Assembly: GCF_003425685.1 (NCBI RefSeq)
Contig: NZ_QJKM01000004.1
Location: 62,001 to 126,000, forward strand
Direction: 5' to 3'
From: Rhizobium terrae
Lineage (GTDB): Bacteria; Pseudomonadota; Alphaproteobacteria; Rhizobiales; Rhizobiaceae
DNA: 64,000 bases
The translations under genes were made by a program, and so were the position numbers. This document shows positions 43,763 through 53,212 of this stretch, piece after piece. Position 1 is the first letter of the stretch. The number at the start of each line of letters is the position of its first letter. The notes under the pieces are model-generated. The model had not been told where the DNA came from, did no database searches, and was given only the letters and a program-made list of their open reading frames with translations.

Positions 43763-44845
43763 TCAGCCTCCAAGTCTCGGATATGTAGCAAGAACGTTGT
43801 CGCGAAGGATCTTGTTCAGCTTCGCCTCCGGCAGCCCTTCCGGCAGCACGTCCAGTCCCTCGAAATGCCAGTGCGGATAATCCGAGGAGAAGAGCAGCAT
43901 ATCATCGCTGAGCAGATGGTCGAGCGTCTTGGCGACATCCGCGATATCCTCCGGCCCATCGAACGGCTGGGAGGTCATGCGCACATGCCTGCGGATGATG
44001 TCGCCCGGCGCGTCCTTCACCCAAGGCACCTCGATGCGCGTGCCGCGCCAGTCCTTGCCCATCCGCCACATCAGGGCGGGCACCCAGGTGACTCCGGATT
44101 CGATCAGCACCACCTTGAGGTTCGGATATTTGACGAAAACGCCCTCGGCGATCATGCTCGCCACCTGGGTCGAAAAGCCCTGCGGCTGCACCACATGGTC
44201 CTCGATCAGGAACGAATGGAAGCCGCTATGGCTCGGCGCGTGGCGGAAGTTCGACCCCGCATGGATGCCGATCGGCAGGCCATGCTTTTCGGCCGCCTCG
44301 TAGATCGGCCAGTAGGTGCGCCGGCCGAGCGGCAGTTCGGTCATGGCGAGTGTCAGGATCTGCACGAAACGCTTGTCGTCGGCCCGGCGCTCGATCTCTT
44401 CCACCGCCGCGTCGACATTCTGGAACGGCACCAGCATGGACGCCCTGAGCCGGCTGTCGCGATCGAGCCACTTGTCGGCCAGCCAGTCATTGGTAGCGCG
44501 GCAAACGGCTGCCGCCAGATAGGGATCGAACAGCGCATGGACGCCCGAAACCACGTTGAGGATGGCGCATTCGAGGCTGAGCGGATCGAGCAGGTTCTTC
44601 TGCATCTGCTCCAGAGGATCGCCGCCCCATTCCCAGCCGGGCCGCATATAGGGGCGGCTCCGCTCCGGATACCCCATCAGTTCCAGCACGTCGATTTCGC
44701 GCGAGGTGACGATCTCCTGCCAGTAGTCGTCAAGATAAGGAAGCAGATCAGCCCGGCGAGGTGTCGGCGGGTGGACGTCGCAATCGATCGCTCCGGCGAT
44801 TTCGTATCTAGGCATCTTCGTATGCGTCTCGCTCACTGTTGACAT
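43763..44845 (-). CDS. Amidohydrolase family 2 protein (paralogue A)
   Basis: A ~360-residue amidohydrolase. It carries the same landmarks as its neighbour: AIDCDVHPPT, GLPIGIHAGSNF, VLIESGVTWVP and LFSSDYPHWHFE. The start is either ATG 44845 or GTG 44872; the latter would overlap the GMC stop as GTGA, so the two starts cannot be separated by eye. It lies between the GMC gene and paralogue B, all in one direction. A pathway in which a GMC oxidation is followed by amidohydrolase/decarboxylase steps is an inference. Confidence 0.9.
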   Translation of the reverse strand: MSTVSETHTKMPRYEIAGAIDCDVHPPTPRRADLLPYLDDYWQEIVTSREIDVLELMGYPERSRPYMRPGWEWGGDPLEQMQKNLLDPLSLECAILNVVSGVHALFDPYLAAAVCRATNDWLADKWLDRDSRLRASMLVPFQNVDAAVEEIERRADDKRFVQILTLAMTELPLGRRTYWPIYEAAEKHGLPIGIHAGSNFRHAPSHSGFHSFLIEDHVVQPQGFSTQVASMIAEGVFVKYPNLKVVLIESGVTWVPALMWRMGKDWRGTRIEVPWVKDAPGDIIRRHVRMTSQPFDGPEDIADVAKTLDHLLSDDMLLFSSDYPHWHFEGLDVLPEGLPEAKLNKILRDNVLATYPRLGG

Positions 44846-44868
44846 ATGCTGCACTCGCGTGGCCGGCC

Positions 44869-46497
44869 TCACGCCGCCTGCGCCTCCGCTTTTTCTTCCC
44901 GAATGAAATCCGCTGCCTTTTCGGCGATCATCACCGTCGGGGCCTGGGTATTGCCGGAGGTGATGACCGGCATGATCGAGGCATCGACGACCCGCAGGCC
45001 GGAAAGGCCATGGACCTTCAGCCGGTCATCCACCACCGCCATATGGTCGCGGCCCATCTTGCAGGTACCGACCGGATGGAAGGTGGTATTCAATGTCTGG
45101 CGCGCATAATCGAGCATCTCGTCACGCGTCCGAACCGCCGAGGTCGGGGCGATCTCCTCCGGCTGGAAGCGGGCCATGGCGGAACTTGCCGCAATGCGCC
45201 TCACGGCCTCGATCGAGCCGATCAGGATTTCCCGATCCGCATCCTCCTTGAGGAAGTTATGGACGATGTGCGGCTGAACCGAAGGGTCCCTACCCGCCAC
45301 ATGGCAATAACCGCGGCTCTCCGGCCTCAGGATGCAGGCCGACGAGGTGATGCCCGGGAACGGATGCATCGCACCGCCGAAGCTCGGCGAGGTGGAGCCG
45401 GAGACATGGATCTGGATTTCCGGAGCCGGTGCATCCGGATTGGCCTTGAGGAAGGCGCCGAGCAGCGTCGGGGAGCCGCCGAGCGGCCCTTTCTTCGTCG
45501 CAAGGTACTGCGCGCCGAGCAGCATCCGACCGAGCCGCGTACCGCCGCGCGTATTCAGCGTATGGGTGTTGGAGAGACGATGCTGGACCCGGATATGCCA
45601 ATGGTCGTGCAGGTTTTCGCCGACCCCCGGCAAGTCGTGCCGCACCTCGATCCCTGCCTTGGCAAGCACCTCGGGCGCGCCGATACCCGACCGTTCGAGG
45701 ATGGCCGGTGAACTATATGCCCCCGCCGACAGGATGACCTCCCGCCCGGCCCTGGCCTCCTGGACCTGGCCATCCAGACTGAAGAGGACGCCACTCGCCC
45801 GCTTGCCATCGAAGGTGACCCGGTCGACCAGCGCGCCGGTGACGACGGTCAGGTTGCTGCGGTTGCGGACCGGTTCGAGAAACGCCTTGGCGGTGGAGTG
45901 CCGCACGCCGTTCTTGATGGTGGCGACGAAGAAGGCCACGCCTTCGTTGTCGCCCGAATTATAGTCTTCCGCGGCGGGAATTCCCTGCTCGATTGCCGCC
46001 TGCCGATAGGCGACCAGAGCCTCCCAGCGCACGTTGGGATCGCAAACCGCCCATTCGCCTTCCCTGCCATGCGCCTCAAGAGGCAAGCCCTGGAAAGCCT
46101 CCGAACGCTTGAAATAGGGTAGCACGCTTTCCCAGGACCAACCACGGTTCCCAAGCTGCGCCCAGTGGTCGTAGTCATAGGCATGGCCGCGCACGTAGAT
46201 GAGCCCGTTGATCGCCGAACTGCCGCCGAGCATTTTTCCGCGCGGCAATGGCATCTGGCGGCCGTTGAGATAGGGTTCGGGATCGCTCTTGTAGAGCCAG
46301 TCATATTGCGGCCGGCCGATCAGGAAGGCGAGGCCGAGCGGCATGTCGACATAGAAGCCGCGGCCCTCCCCGCCGCCTTCGATCATCAGCACCTCGACCG
46401 CCGGATCGGTCGACAGCCGATTGGCGAGAACGCAACCTGCCGTGCCGCCGCCCACGATGATATAATCATAGGTCCGGGAACGCTCGAACGCACCCAT
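44869..46497 (-). CDS. GMC-family FAD oxidoreductase
   Basis: A 542-residue oxidoreductase: [19 protein letters not shown] (FAD binding), LGGSSAINGLIYVRGHAYDY (signature 1), GAYSSPAILERSGIG (signature 2), the active-site His in TFHPVGTCKMG, and GNTQAPTVMIAEKAADFI. It oxidises an alcohol to an aldehyde or ketone. It is first of a probable three-gene operon with two amidohydrolases. The start ATG 46497 has GGAGGAG upstream. It is divergent from the orphan peptide-type binding protein 46815 across 317 bases. Confidence 0.93.
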   Translation of the reverse strand: MGAFERSRTYDYIIVGGGTAGCVLANRLSTDPAVEVLMIEGGGEGRGFYVDMPLGLAFLIGRPQYDWLYKSDPEPYLNGRQMPLPRGKMLGGSSAINGLIYVRGHAYDYDHWAQLGNRGWSWESVLPYFKRSEAFQGLPLEAHGREGEWAVCDPNVRWEALVAYRQAAIEQGIPAAEDYNSGDNEGVAFFVATIKNGVRHSTAKAFLEPVRNRSNLTVVTGALVDRVTFDGKRASGVLFSLDGQVQEARAGREVILSAGAYSSPAILERSGIGAPEVLAKAGIEVRHDLPGVGENLHDHWHIRVQHRLSNTHTLNTRGGTRLGRMLLGAQYLATKKGPLGGSPTLLGAFLKANPDAPAPEIQIHVSGSTSPSFGGAMHPFPGITSSACILRPESRGYCHVAGRDPSVQPHIVHNFLKEDADREILIGSIEAVRRIAASSAMARFQPEEIAPTSAVRTRDEMLDYARQTLNTTFHPVGTCKMGRDHMAVVDDRLKVHGLSGLRVVDASIMPVITSGNTQAPTVMIAEKAADFIREEKAEAQAA

Positions 46498-46613
46498 GCT
46501 TCACTCCTCCACTTCCCGCAACCGGCACATGCGCATCTTGCGATTCCCGGGCCGTACCCAGCACGGAAAACCTGCAAGATGCGATGGTCATACGATCGCA
46601 GCCTCCCAGATGA

Positions 46614-46745
46614 TCATGGCATAGGCGGTGCTTCGAAGAAAGGCTTTTTGAAGGTAAAAGTATACACGGCAACACTCCTGTTGTAGGTTTTGGTTCGGCG
46701 GGAGGCCTGCGGCTCGGGAGGAGGACCGGTGTTGCGGACACTCAT
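46614..46745 (-). CDS. Possible 43-residue small protein
   Basis: A short frame starting at ATG 46745 with AGGAG exactly 7 bases upstream, in the otherwise empty space between divergent genes and in the direction of the GMC operon. It encodes MSVRNTGPPPEPQASRRTKT... ending EAPPMP: basic and proline-rich, with no signal. It could be a leader peptide or a genuine small protein; the strong ribosome binding site is the main support. Confidence 0.35.
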   Translation of the reverse strand: MSVRNTGPPPEPQASRRTKTYNRSVAVYTFTFKKPFFEAPPMP

Positions 46746-46775
46746 GTATGCACTCCTGCCTGTCTGACATGAATT

Positions 46776-46795
46776 TGTTTCAGCAATCTGTTTCA
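46776..46795. repeat. Tandem TGTTTCA direct repeat
   Basis: TGTTTCA occurs at 46776-46782 and again at 46789-46795, 13 bases apart (about one helical turn), 20 to 40 bases before the binding-protein start. It may be a regulator site, but its owner is unknown. Confidence 0.35.
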
Positions 46796-46814
46796 TCGGG
46801 GAGGAGCCCAGAGG

Positions 46815-48401
46815 ATGAGCGAAAAGCAGAACGGCAAACTATCCATCATCAGCAGCAGGATCGACCGGAGGACGCTTCTCGCGTCCGCGGCAATGCTCGG
46901 CGGAACAATGCTGTTTCCCCGGCACGGTCTTACCCAGGCGACCAAACCCGTGCCGGGCGGCACACTGCGCATTGCCATGCCATTCAATCCGGCTGCACTC
47001 GACCCGATAACCGGGCGTAACGTGCCGGACTTCAATGCGCTTTATGCGCTGTTCGACGCATTGATCGCCTTCGACCCGGCAACGCTCGAACTGAAGCCGA
47101 TGCTGGCCAAGGATTGGAACTACTCCGACCCCACGACACTGGTGCTGAACCTCGTCGGCGGCGTGAAATTCCATGACGGCACGCCGTTCAACGCCGAGGC
47201 CGTGAAGTTCAATTTCGACCGATCGATGAATGACCCGCGCTCCAACGTGAAGTCGGATCTGGTTTCGGTGGCATCCGTGGCGGTCACCGGCCCGAGCCAA
47301 GTGACGATCAAGTTGAAGCAGCCGAACTATTCGCTGCCGACCATCCTCACCGGCCGCGTCGGCTGCATCGTTTCGCCAGCCTCGATCAAGGCGGCTGCCG
47401 ACGGCAATGTCGACCGCAAGCCGGTCGGTACCGGCCCCTTCAAATTCGTGGAATGGCAGGACAACGCGCTGATCAAGGTCGCCCGGAACCCGGACTACTG
47501 GCAGGCCGGCTTGCCCTATCTCGACGGCATCGATTTCCGGATCATCAACGAGCTGAACACCGCGGCCCGGACGGTAACCGCCGGCGAGACCGATCTCGCG
47601 CTCAACATGGCTGCGCAGCAGATCGCCACTGCGCGTCGCATGGCGGACCTGACAGCCGAGGCCAATCCCTCGATGATCTTCTTCACGCTGATGATGAATT
47701 TCGCCAAGCCGCCGCTGAACGACATCAGGGTCCGGCAGGCGATGAACTATGCCATCAACCGCGACGAACTGAACAAGATCATCATGCTGGGCCTCGGCGA
47801 GCCGACCTCGACCATGTTCCCGAAGGATTTCTGGGCGGTCGATGCCGGAACGGCGCAGTTCTACCAGCACAATCCGGATAAGGCGCGCGCGCTGCTGAAG
47901 GAGGCCGGATACGCGAATGGCCTTGAGGTCGAGACCTGGAGCTGGCCGGACCAGACCTCGATCCAGCGCCTCGAAGTGGTCGCCGACCAATTGTCGAAGG
48001 TCGGCATCAAATTGAAGGTCACGCCCTCCCCGCCGCAAACGGTCAACCAGTTCTTCTATATCGAAGGCAAGGGATCGATGATCCTCAACCCGCAGGGCGG
48101 CTGGCTGGATCCGAGCCAGACCTACGAGCGGCTGTTCGGCGCGACCGGCCAGTTTAATGCCGGCAAGGTGGAAGATCCGCAATTCCGAAAACTGCTCGAC
48201 GCGACCGGCACCTCCGCCGACGCGGGAGAGCGCAAGAAGGCCTTCGCAGCCCTTCAGCGCTTCGTCGTGGAACAGGCGCTCCATCTGCCGCTGGTCACCT
48301 CCGCCGCCATGTCGATCCGCAACAAGAAGGTCAAGGACTGGCACTACGACCGCCTGCACTCGCCGCGTTTCCACCGCGTCTGGCTCGACCAGAAGGCTTG
48401 A
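46815..48401 (+). CDS. Orphan ABC transporter solute-binding protein, peptide (family 5) type
   Basis: A 528-residue family-5 (DppA/OppA-type) binding protein. A Tat-like signal (SRIDRRTLLASAAMLGGTM) precedes GGTLRIAMPFNPAALDPITGR, and the family motif (TPFNAEAVKFNFDR) follows. It is a close paralogue of the protein at 50464: both share long runs such as AMPFNPAALDP-TGRN and PVGTGPFKFVEWQDN. It has no permease or ATPase genes of its own in this direction and may use those of the convergent importer. It is divergent from the GMC/amidohydrolase operon, suggesting its ligand is their substrate. ATG 46815 has GGGGAGGAG upstream. Confidence 0.93.
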   Translation: MSEKQNGKLSIISSRIDRRTLLASAAMLGGTMLFPRHGLTQATKPVPGGTLRIAMPFNPAALDPITGRNVPDFNALYALFDALIAFDPATLELKPMLAKDWNYSDPTTLVLNLVGGVKFHDGTPFNAEAVKFNFDRSMNDPRSNVKSDLVSVASVAVTGPSQVTIKLKQPNYSLPTILTGRVGCIVSPASIKAAADGNVDRKPVGTGPFKFVEWQDNALIKVARNPDYWQAGLPYLDGIDFRIINELNTAARTVTAGETDLALNMAAQQIATARRMADLTAEANPSMIFFTLMMNFAKPPLNDIRVRQAMNYAINRDELNKIIMLGLGEPTSTMFPKDFWAVDAGTAQFYQHNPDKARALLKEAGYANGLEVETWSWPDQTSIQRLEVVADQLSKVGIKLKVTPSPPQTVNQFFYIEGKGSMILNPQGGWLDPSQTYERLFGATGQFNAGKVEDPQFRKLLDATGTSADAGERKKAFAALQRFVVEQALHLPLVTSAAMSIRNKKVKDWHYDRLHSPRFHRVWLDQKA

Positions 48402-48424
48402 GCAAGGCGGACAGACGATAGCGG

Positions 48425-48458
48425 AACAGCCCGGCCTTGGTCGGGCTGTTTTCTTCTG
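48425..48458. terminator. Terminator between convergent transporter genes
   Basis: AACAGCCCG (48425-48433) and CGGGCTGTT (48442-48450) form a 9-base-pair stem followed by TTCTTCT, directly after the orphan binding-protein gene. Because AA precedes and TT follows the stem it could also work for the convergent permease gene ending at 48475. Confidence 0.75.
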
Positions 48459-48474
48459 GATAGGGGAAGCCCTC

Positions 48475-49389
48475 TTACCCGCGCTTGATCGTCGGATCGA
48501 GGAGCACGCGGATCGATTCGCCCAATGTATTGAACGCGAGCGCCGTCAGCATGATGGCGAAGCCCGGCGCATACATTTGTTCCGGCGCCACCTCGACATA
48601 GTGGTAGGCGCGCGCCAGCATGCCGCCCCAGCTCGACTCGGGCGGCTGGACACCGAGCGACAGGAAGCTCAGCCCGGCTTCGGCGAGAAGTGCTACGGCC
48701 AGCATCAACGTCACTTCGACGATCACCGGCTGGATCGCATTCGGCAGGATATGGCGCAGGATCAGATGCAGGCGGGAGGCGCCGAAACCCGTCGCCGCCT
48801 CCACATAGAGCGCATTCTTTACCACCAGCGTCTGCGCCCGCATCGTTCGCGCGAGCACCGGCGCGAAAGCAAAACCGACGGCGATCATCGCATTGGTGAG
48901 ACCGATGCCGAGCGCGCCCGTGACCGCAACGGCGAGCACGATCGGCGGAAAGGCCAGCACGCCGTCGATGATACGGCTGCCGACTTCATCGATCCAGCCC
49001 CCGACGAAACCGATGAACACGCCGAGCGGCACGCCGATCACGATGCCGATGCCCACGGCCAGGCTTGCTGCGTAAAGCGCGTTGTAGGAACCGTACATCA
49101 GCCGGCTCAGCGTGTCGCGGCCGAGATCGTCCGTCCCGAGCCAGTGCTGCGCGCTCGGCGGCATCAGCAGATCCATCAGATTCTGCTGGTTCGGCGGATA
49201 GGGCGCCAATACCGGTGCGAAAACCGCCGCCAGAACCAGGATGGCAAGATAGGCGAGGCTGATCAGCGCCCGCTTGTCGGACCAGAGCCATGCCCAGAAA
49301 CGGAAGCGCGCCGGCGCCGGCAGAGCCGGCCGCTGAGCTGGCTTGACAGGGCTTTCGGTCACGGAGGTCATGTTCGTCGTATCGGTCAT
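48475..49389 (-). CDS. Peptide-type ABC transporter permease (DppC type)
   Basis: A 304-residue permease with a cytoplasmic N-terminus, six membrane segments, HWLGTDDLGRDTLSRLMYG (DppC-type motif) and the EAA loop EAATGFGASRLHLILRHILPNAI. It pairs with the DppB-type subunit encoded just upstream; ATG 49389 overlaps that gene's stop as ATGA. The longer frame from 50133 is a shadow. It is the last gene of the five-gene importer operon running from 54225 to 48475. Confidence 0.93.
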   Translation of the reverse strand: MTDTTNMTSVTESPVKPAQRPALPAPARFRFWAWLWSDKRALISLAYLAILVLAAVFAPVLAPYPPNQQNLMDLLMPPSAQHWLGTDDLGRDTLSRLMYGSYNALYAASLAVGIGIVIGVPLGVFIGFVGGWIDEVGSRIIDGVLAFPPIVLAVAVTGALGIGLTNAMIAVGFAFAPVLARTMRAQTLVVKNALYVEAATGFGASRLHLILRHILPNAIQPVIVEVTLMLAVALLAEAGLSFLSLGVQPPESSWGGMLARAYHYVEVAPEQMYAPGFAIMLTALAFNTLGESIRVLLDPTIKRG

Positions 49390-50345
49390 GTCGAAGCTGC
49401 CACTCTGGGATCGAAGGTCGCGTTGAGCACGTCGACCAGGAGGTTGGTGAAGATCACCACCAGCACGAGGACGAGCGCTACGCCCTGCACCACCGGGAAA
49501 TCCTTGTTGAGCGCCGAATAGCTGATGAGGTTGCCGACGCCCGGCACGGCGAAGACCGCCTCGATGATGACGGCGCTGGAGAACAGACGGTTGATCTGCA
49601 GGCCGGCAATGGTCAGCATCGTCGCCGAGACGTTGCGGAGCCCGTGCTTCCAGAGGATGGCGCGGGAGCTCAGTCCCTTTGCGCGCAGCGTGCGGATATA
49701 TTGCGAGCCGAGCACTTCGAGCAGTGCGCTGCGCACCTGTCTTGCCAGCACCGCAACGACGCTGGTGGCGAGTGCGACTGCCGGAAGCGTGGCGTAATAG
49801 ACCGCCTCGAAGGGATTTTCGAACATGGATACCGCGCCGGTGGCCGGGAACCAGCGATAACCGAGCGAGAACAGCGTCACGAGGATGATGCCGAGCCAGA
49901 AACTCGGAATGGCGACGCCGAGCGAGGCGACGCTGGTGATGAACTTGTCGAGCCGGGTGCCCTGGCGGGTCGCGGCAAGAATGCCGAGCGGCACGCCGAT
50001 CATCGCGCCGAGCAACAGCGAATAGAGCACCAACAAGATCGTATGCGGCAAACGCGCCAGGATCAGCGTGAGAACCGCCTCGTTGGAAAACAGCGAACGG
50101 CCGAGATCGCCCCGCAGCACATTGGCGAGCCAAGCGAAATACTGCACCAGCATCGGCCGGTCGAAACCATAGATCTGACGGATTTCCGCAATGCGTTCCG
50201 GCGTCGCATAGTCACCCGCGATCATCAGCGCCGGGTCGCCCGGCATCAGATAGACAAGGGAAAACACTACGAACGTGGCCACGATCATCACGGGCAAAAG
50301 TTGCATGAGCCTTCGCGCAACCATCCCGGGGACGCCGTACATCAT
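49386..50345 (-). CDS. Peptide-type ABC transporter permease (DppB type)
   Basis: A 319-residue inner-membrane permease: MQLLPVMIVATFVVFSLVYLMPGDPALMIAGD at the N-terminus, YFAWLANVLRGDLGRSLFSNE, and the EAA-type RTLRAKGLSSRAILWKHGLRN. It forms the channel together with the DppC-type subunit at 48475. ATG 50345 has GGAG 5 bases upstream; the frame from 50453 lacks that. It is 118 bases downstream of the binding-protein gene. Confidence 0.93.
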   Translation of the reverse strand: MMYGVPGMVARRLMQLLPVMIVATFVVFSLVYLMPGDPALMIAGDYATPERIAEIRQIYGFDRPMLVQYFAWLANVLRGDLGRSLFSNEAVLTLILARLPHTILLVLYSLLLGAMIGVPLGILAATRQGTRLDKFITSVASLGVAIPSFWLGIILVTLFSLGYRWFPATGAVSMFENPFEAVYYATLPAVALATSVVAVLARQVRSALLEVLGSQYIRTLRAKGLSSRAILWKHGLRNVSATMLTIAGLQINRLFSSAVIIEAVFAVPGVGNLISYSALNKDFPVVQGVALVLVLVVIFTNLLVDVLNATFDPRVAAST

Positions 50346-50463
50346 CAATACTCCGTCGATCCACAATTGATGCCAGTGGATGCAGGGCAGACGAGCCCGC
50401 CCCGCATCAATTCCGGGCGCGCCCGGAGCGATCATCGCCCCGCGGCACCGCATCGTCTTGGCT

Positions 50464-52029
50464 TTAAGCCTGCATCCACACCTTGTGGAAACGCGGGCGC
50501 TGCAGCAGGCCGAAGGCGAAGCTCTGCACCTTCGGCGAGCGTACGATGATGCCGGCGGATGTGAACTGCGGCAGGTGCAGCGCGTTTTCGAGCACGAAAC
50601 GCTGCATCTTGTAGAGCACCGCCTTACGTTTGGCGTTGTCGAACTCGTTCATGGATGCGTCCATCAACTCGCGATAACCCGGCAGCTCGATCTTGGCGGC
50701 GTTGCGATAGGCCGTCGCGGAGAACTGCCGGTCATAGGTTGTTGCCGGATCAGGCAGACCGCCCGTCGGCGTCAGCAGCATATGGCCCTTCTTTTCGGTC
50801 AGGAAGTATTGCATCGTCTGTGCCGGCTGGGCCGGGGTTACCTTCAGCCGGATGCCGGCCTCGGCGAGCTGGGCGCTCACCACCTCCTGGCGCTGCACCG
50901 CTGCCTGGTCCGCCCAGGTGAATGTCTGGATTTCGACACCATTCGCCAGGCCGGCCTCCTTGAGCAGCGCCTTCGCCTTGTCGAGATCTTTCGTGTAGAA
51001 ATTTTCGGTCGTCGGATCGTTGGCCCAGAAGCCGGTGGGGAACATGCTGCAATGCCCCCCGCCGAGACCACCCCAGAGAACCTGGTTGAGCACCGGCCGG
51101 TCGAGCGCCCAGTTCATCGCCTGACGAACACGAACATCCTTCAGCGGACCGTCGCCGTAGTTCAGGAACGAGGTATAGTAGATCATCGACGGTGAAGCTT
51201 CCGCCGCCACCTTCGGATCGCGCCTGGCGACCGCCATCTGCTGGGCGCTCATGTTGAGGACGATATCGGCTTCGCCGGCGGTCACCGTGCGGACGGCCGT
51301 GTTGAACTCGTTGACGATGCGCATTTCGATGCCGTCGAGATAAGGCTTGTCGCCCCAGTAGTTGGCGTTCTTCACCAGCTTGATGACGGTATTGTCCTGC
51401 CATTCGACGAATTTGAATGGGCCGGTCCCGACCGGTGCGCGATCGACATTGCCGCCTGCGGCCGCCTTGACCGAGGCGGGCGATACGATGCAGCCGGCAC
51501 GGTCGCTGAGGACCGCCGGCAGTGTCGCGTCCGGATATTTCAGCTTGATCGAGACCTGGTACGGGCCGGTCGCCTCGGTCTTGTCGATGACTGCGAGGTC
51601 CGACTTGATGTTCGAACGCTCGTAGGTCATGGAGCGCTGCAGATGGAAGACCACCGCTTCGGCATTGAACGGCGTACCGTCGTGGAACTCGACCCCCTGG
51701 CGCAGTTCGAGAACCAGCGTCTTCGGATCGGTGAATTTCCAGGAGGTCGCCAGCATCGGCTGGAGTTCGAGCGTTGCCGGATCAAAGCCGATCAGCGCAT
51801 CGAACAGCATGAAAAGCACGTTGAAATCGGGATTGTTGCGACCCGTCAGAGGGTCGAGCGCAGCCGGATTGAAGGGCATCACGGCCCTCAGCGTGCCGCC
51901 CGATCTCGGCTGCGGGGCCTGAGCGCGCGCCTTCGCCGGTAAAAGCGCCATGCCGCCTGCAGCGACCGTGCCGGCCAGCAGCGAACGACGGGTGATGTCC
52001 GGCGTATTTCCAAATAGATTTCGGGCCAT
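50464..52029 (-). CDS. ABC transporter solute-binding protein, peptide (family 5) type
   Basis: A 521-residue binding protein with a Tat-type signal (TPDITRRSLLAGTVAAGGMALLPAKARAQ) and family-5 features (GGTLRAVMPFNPAALDPLTG, TPFNAEAVVFHLQRS). It should capture the solute for the importer encoded on both sides. It closely resembles the orphan protein at 46815. The start ATG 52029 has GGAGGAGAAGAC upstream. The ligand is not evident; family-5 proteins take peptides, opines, sugars or other small molecules. Confidence 0.93.
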   Translation of the reverse strand: MARNLFGNTPDITRRSLLAGTVAAGGMALLPAKARAQAPQPRSGGTLRAVMPFNPAALDPLTGRNNPDFNVLFMLFDALIGFDPATLELQPMLATSWKFTDPKTLVLELRQGVEFHDGTPFNAEAVVFHLQRSMTYERSNIKSDLAVIDKTEATGPYQVSIKLKYPDATLPAVLSDRAGCIVSPASVKAAAGGNVDRAPVGTGPFKFVEWQDNTVIKLVKNANYWGDKPYLDGIEMRIVNEFNTAVRTVTAGEADIVLNMSAQQMAVARRDPKVAAEASPSMIYYTSFLNYGDGPLKDVRVRQAMNWALDRPVLNQVLWGGLGGGHCSMFPTGFWANDPTTENFYTKDLDKAKALLKEAGLANGVEIQTFTWADQAAVQRQEVVSAQLAEAGIRLKVTPAQPAQTMQYFLTEKKGHMLLTPTGGLPDPATTYDRQFSATAYRNAAKIELPGYRELMDASMNEFDNAKRKAVLYKMQRFVLENALHLPQFTSAGIIVRSPKVQSFAFGLLQRPRFHKVWMQA

Positions 52030-52144
52030 GTCTTCTCCTCCATGATCATGACCGGCCGTGCCCGGCCGCTACAAACTCTGCTTTTCCCGTCTTGCCGAAC
52101 CGCCCTATTCCCTTCCCCAAGTTGAAGCTCCGGCAAGAACTGCT

Positions 52145-53212
52145 TTACGTCAGCGCCTCCGTGCCGGATGCGCCCCGATCGGCGGTGCCGCGCCCTGCAT
52201 GGCCGGCGCCCCTGCCTTCGCTCTGCGCGAGCATCTCTTCGGCGAAATGGCATGCGACATGCCGCCCGGGCAGCAGTTCGCGCTGTTTCGGCTCTTCCGT
52301 GCGGCACATATCCCGCACCCGCGGACAGCGGGTATGGAAACGGCAGCCGCTCGGCGGCGAAAGCGCACTGGGTATCTCACCCTGCAGGATAATCCTCTGC
52401 TTGGCATCGTTCGCCGCCGGGGTGATTTCCGGTTCCGCGGACCGCAGCGCCTCCGTATAGGGATGCAGCGGCGTTTCCATGACGGCATGGGCCGGGCCGA
52501 CCTCAACGATCTTGCCGAAATACATCACCGCCACCCGGTCGCTGATATGGCTGACCACCCTCAGGTCGTGGCTGATGAAGACGTAGGTCAGGCCGAGCTG
52601 TTCCTGCAGCCGCGAAAACAGGTTGAGCATATCCGCCTGGATCGAGACGTCGAGCGCCGCGACCACCTCGTCGCAGACGATCACGGTCGGATCGAGCATC
52701 AGCGCGCGGGCGATGTTGGCGCGCTGTTTCTGGCCACCGGAAATCTCGTGCGGATAGCGGTTGGCCATTTCCGGCGAAAGCGACACCCGGTCGAGCATCG
52801 CGAAAGCCTTTTCGCGCCGCTCCGCCCGCGTCCCCTCGCCCGCGATGTTGAGCGGTTCGCAGACGCTCTGAAGAATGGTCATGCGCGGATCGAAGGCCGC
52901 ATTCGGATCCTGCGAGACGATCTGGTACTTGCGCCGATGGCGGTTCATTTCACGGCGGGAAAACTTGAACGGGTCGATGTCACCGTGCAGCACGCCGCCG
53001 TCGCTGGGGCTCAGCAGTCCGACGAGACAGCGTCCGAGCGTCGACTTGCCTGAGCCGGACTCCCCGATCACGCCGAAAATCTCGCCTTTGCGCACGCTGA
53101 AACTGACGCCGTCGACGGCACGGATCAGCGAGCCGCGTCGCGCATTGCCGAAACTGACATGCAGGTTGTCGACCTTGAGTGCCGCCTGTCCGGAAGAAAT
53201 GCCTCCAATCAT
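52145..53212 (-). CDS. Peptide-type ABC transporter ATP-binding protein (DppF type)
   Basis: A 355-residue ATPase: Walker [14 protein letters not shown]-loop ...SQDPNAAFDPRM, signature ISGGQKQRANIARAL, Walker B VIVCDEVVAALD, and the C-terminal oligopeptide-transporter domain with a Cys cluster (CRFHTRCPRVRDMCRTEEP) that binds an iron-sulphur cluster in some family members. ATG 53212 overlaps the DppD-type stop as ATGA. It powers the 49386/48475 permeases together with the 53209 protein. The C-terminal ~30 residues are a low-complexity tail. Confidence 0.93.
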   Translation of the reverse strand: MIGGISSGQAALKVDNLHVSFGNARRGSLIRAVDGVSFSVRKGEIFGVIGESGSGKSTLGRCLVGLLSPSDGGVLHGDIDPFKFSRREMNRHRRKYQIVSQDPNAAFDPRMTILQSVCEPLNIAGEGTRAERREKAFAMLDRVSLSPEMANRYPHEISGGQKQRANIARALMLDPTVIVCDEVVAALDVSIQADMLNLFSRLQEQLGLTYVFISHDLRVVSHISDRVAVMYFGKIVEVGPAHAVMETPLHPYTEALRSAEPEITPAANDAKQRIILQGEIPSALSPPSGCRFHTRCPRVRDMCRTEEPKQRELLPGRHVACHFAEEMLAQSEGRGAGHAGRGTADRGASGTEALT

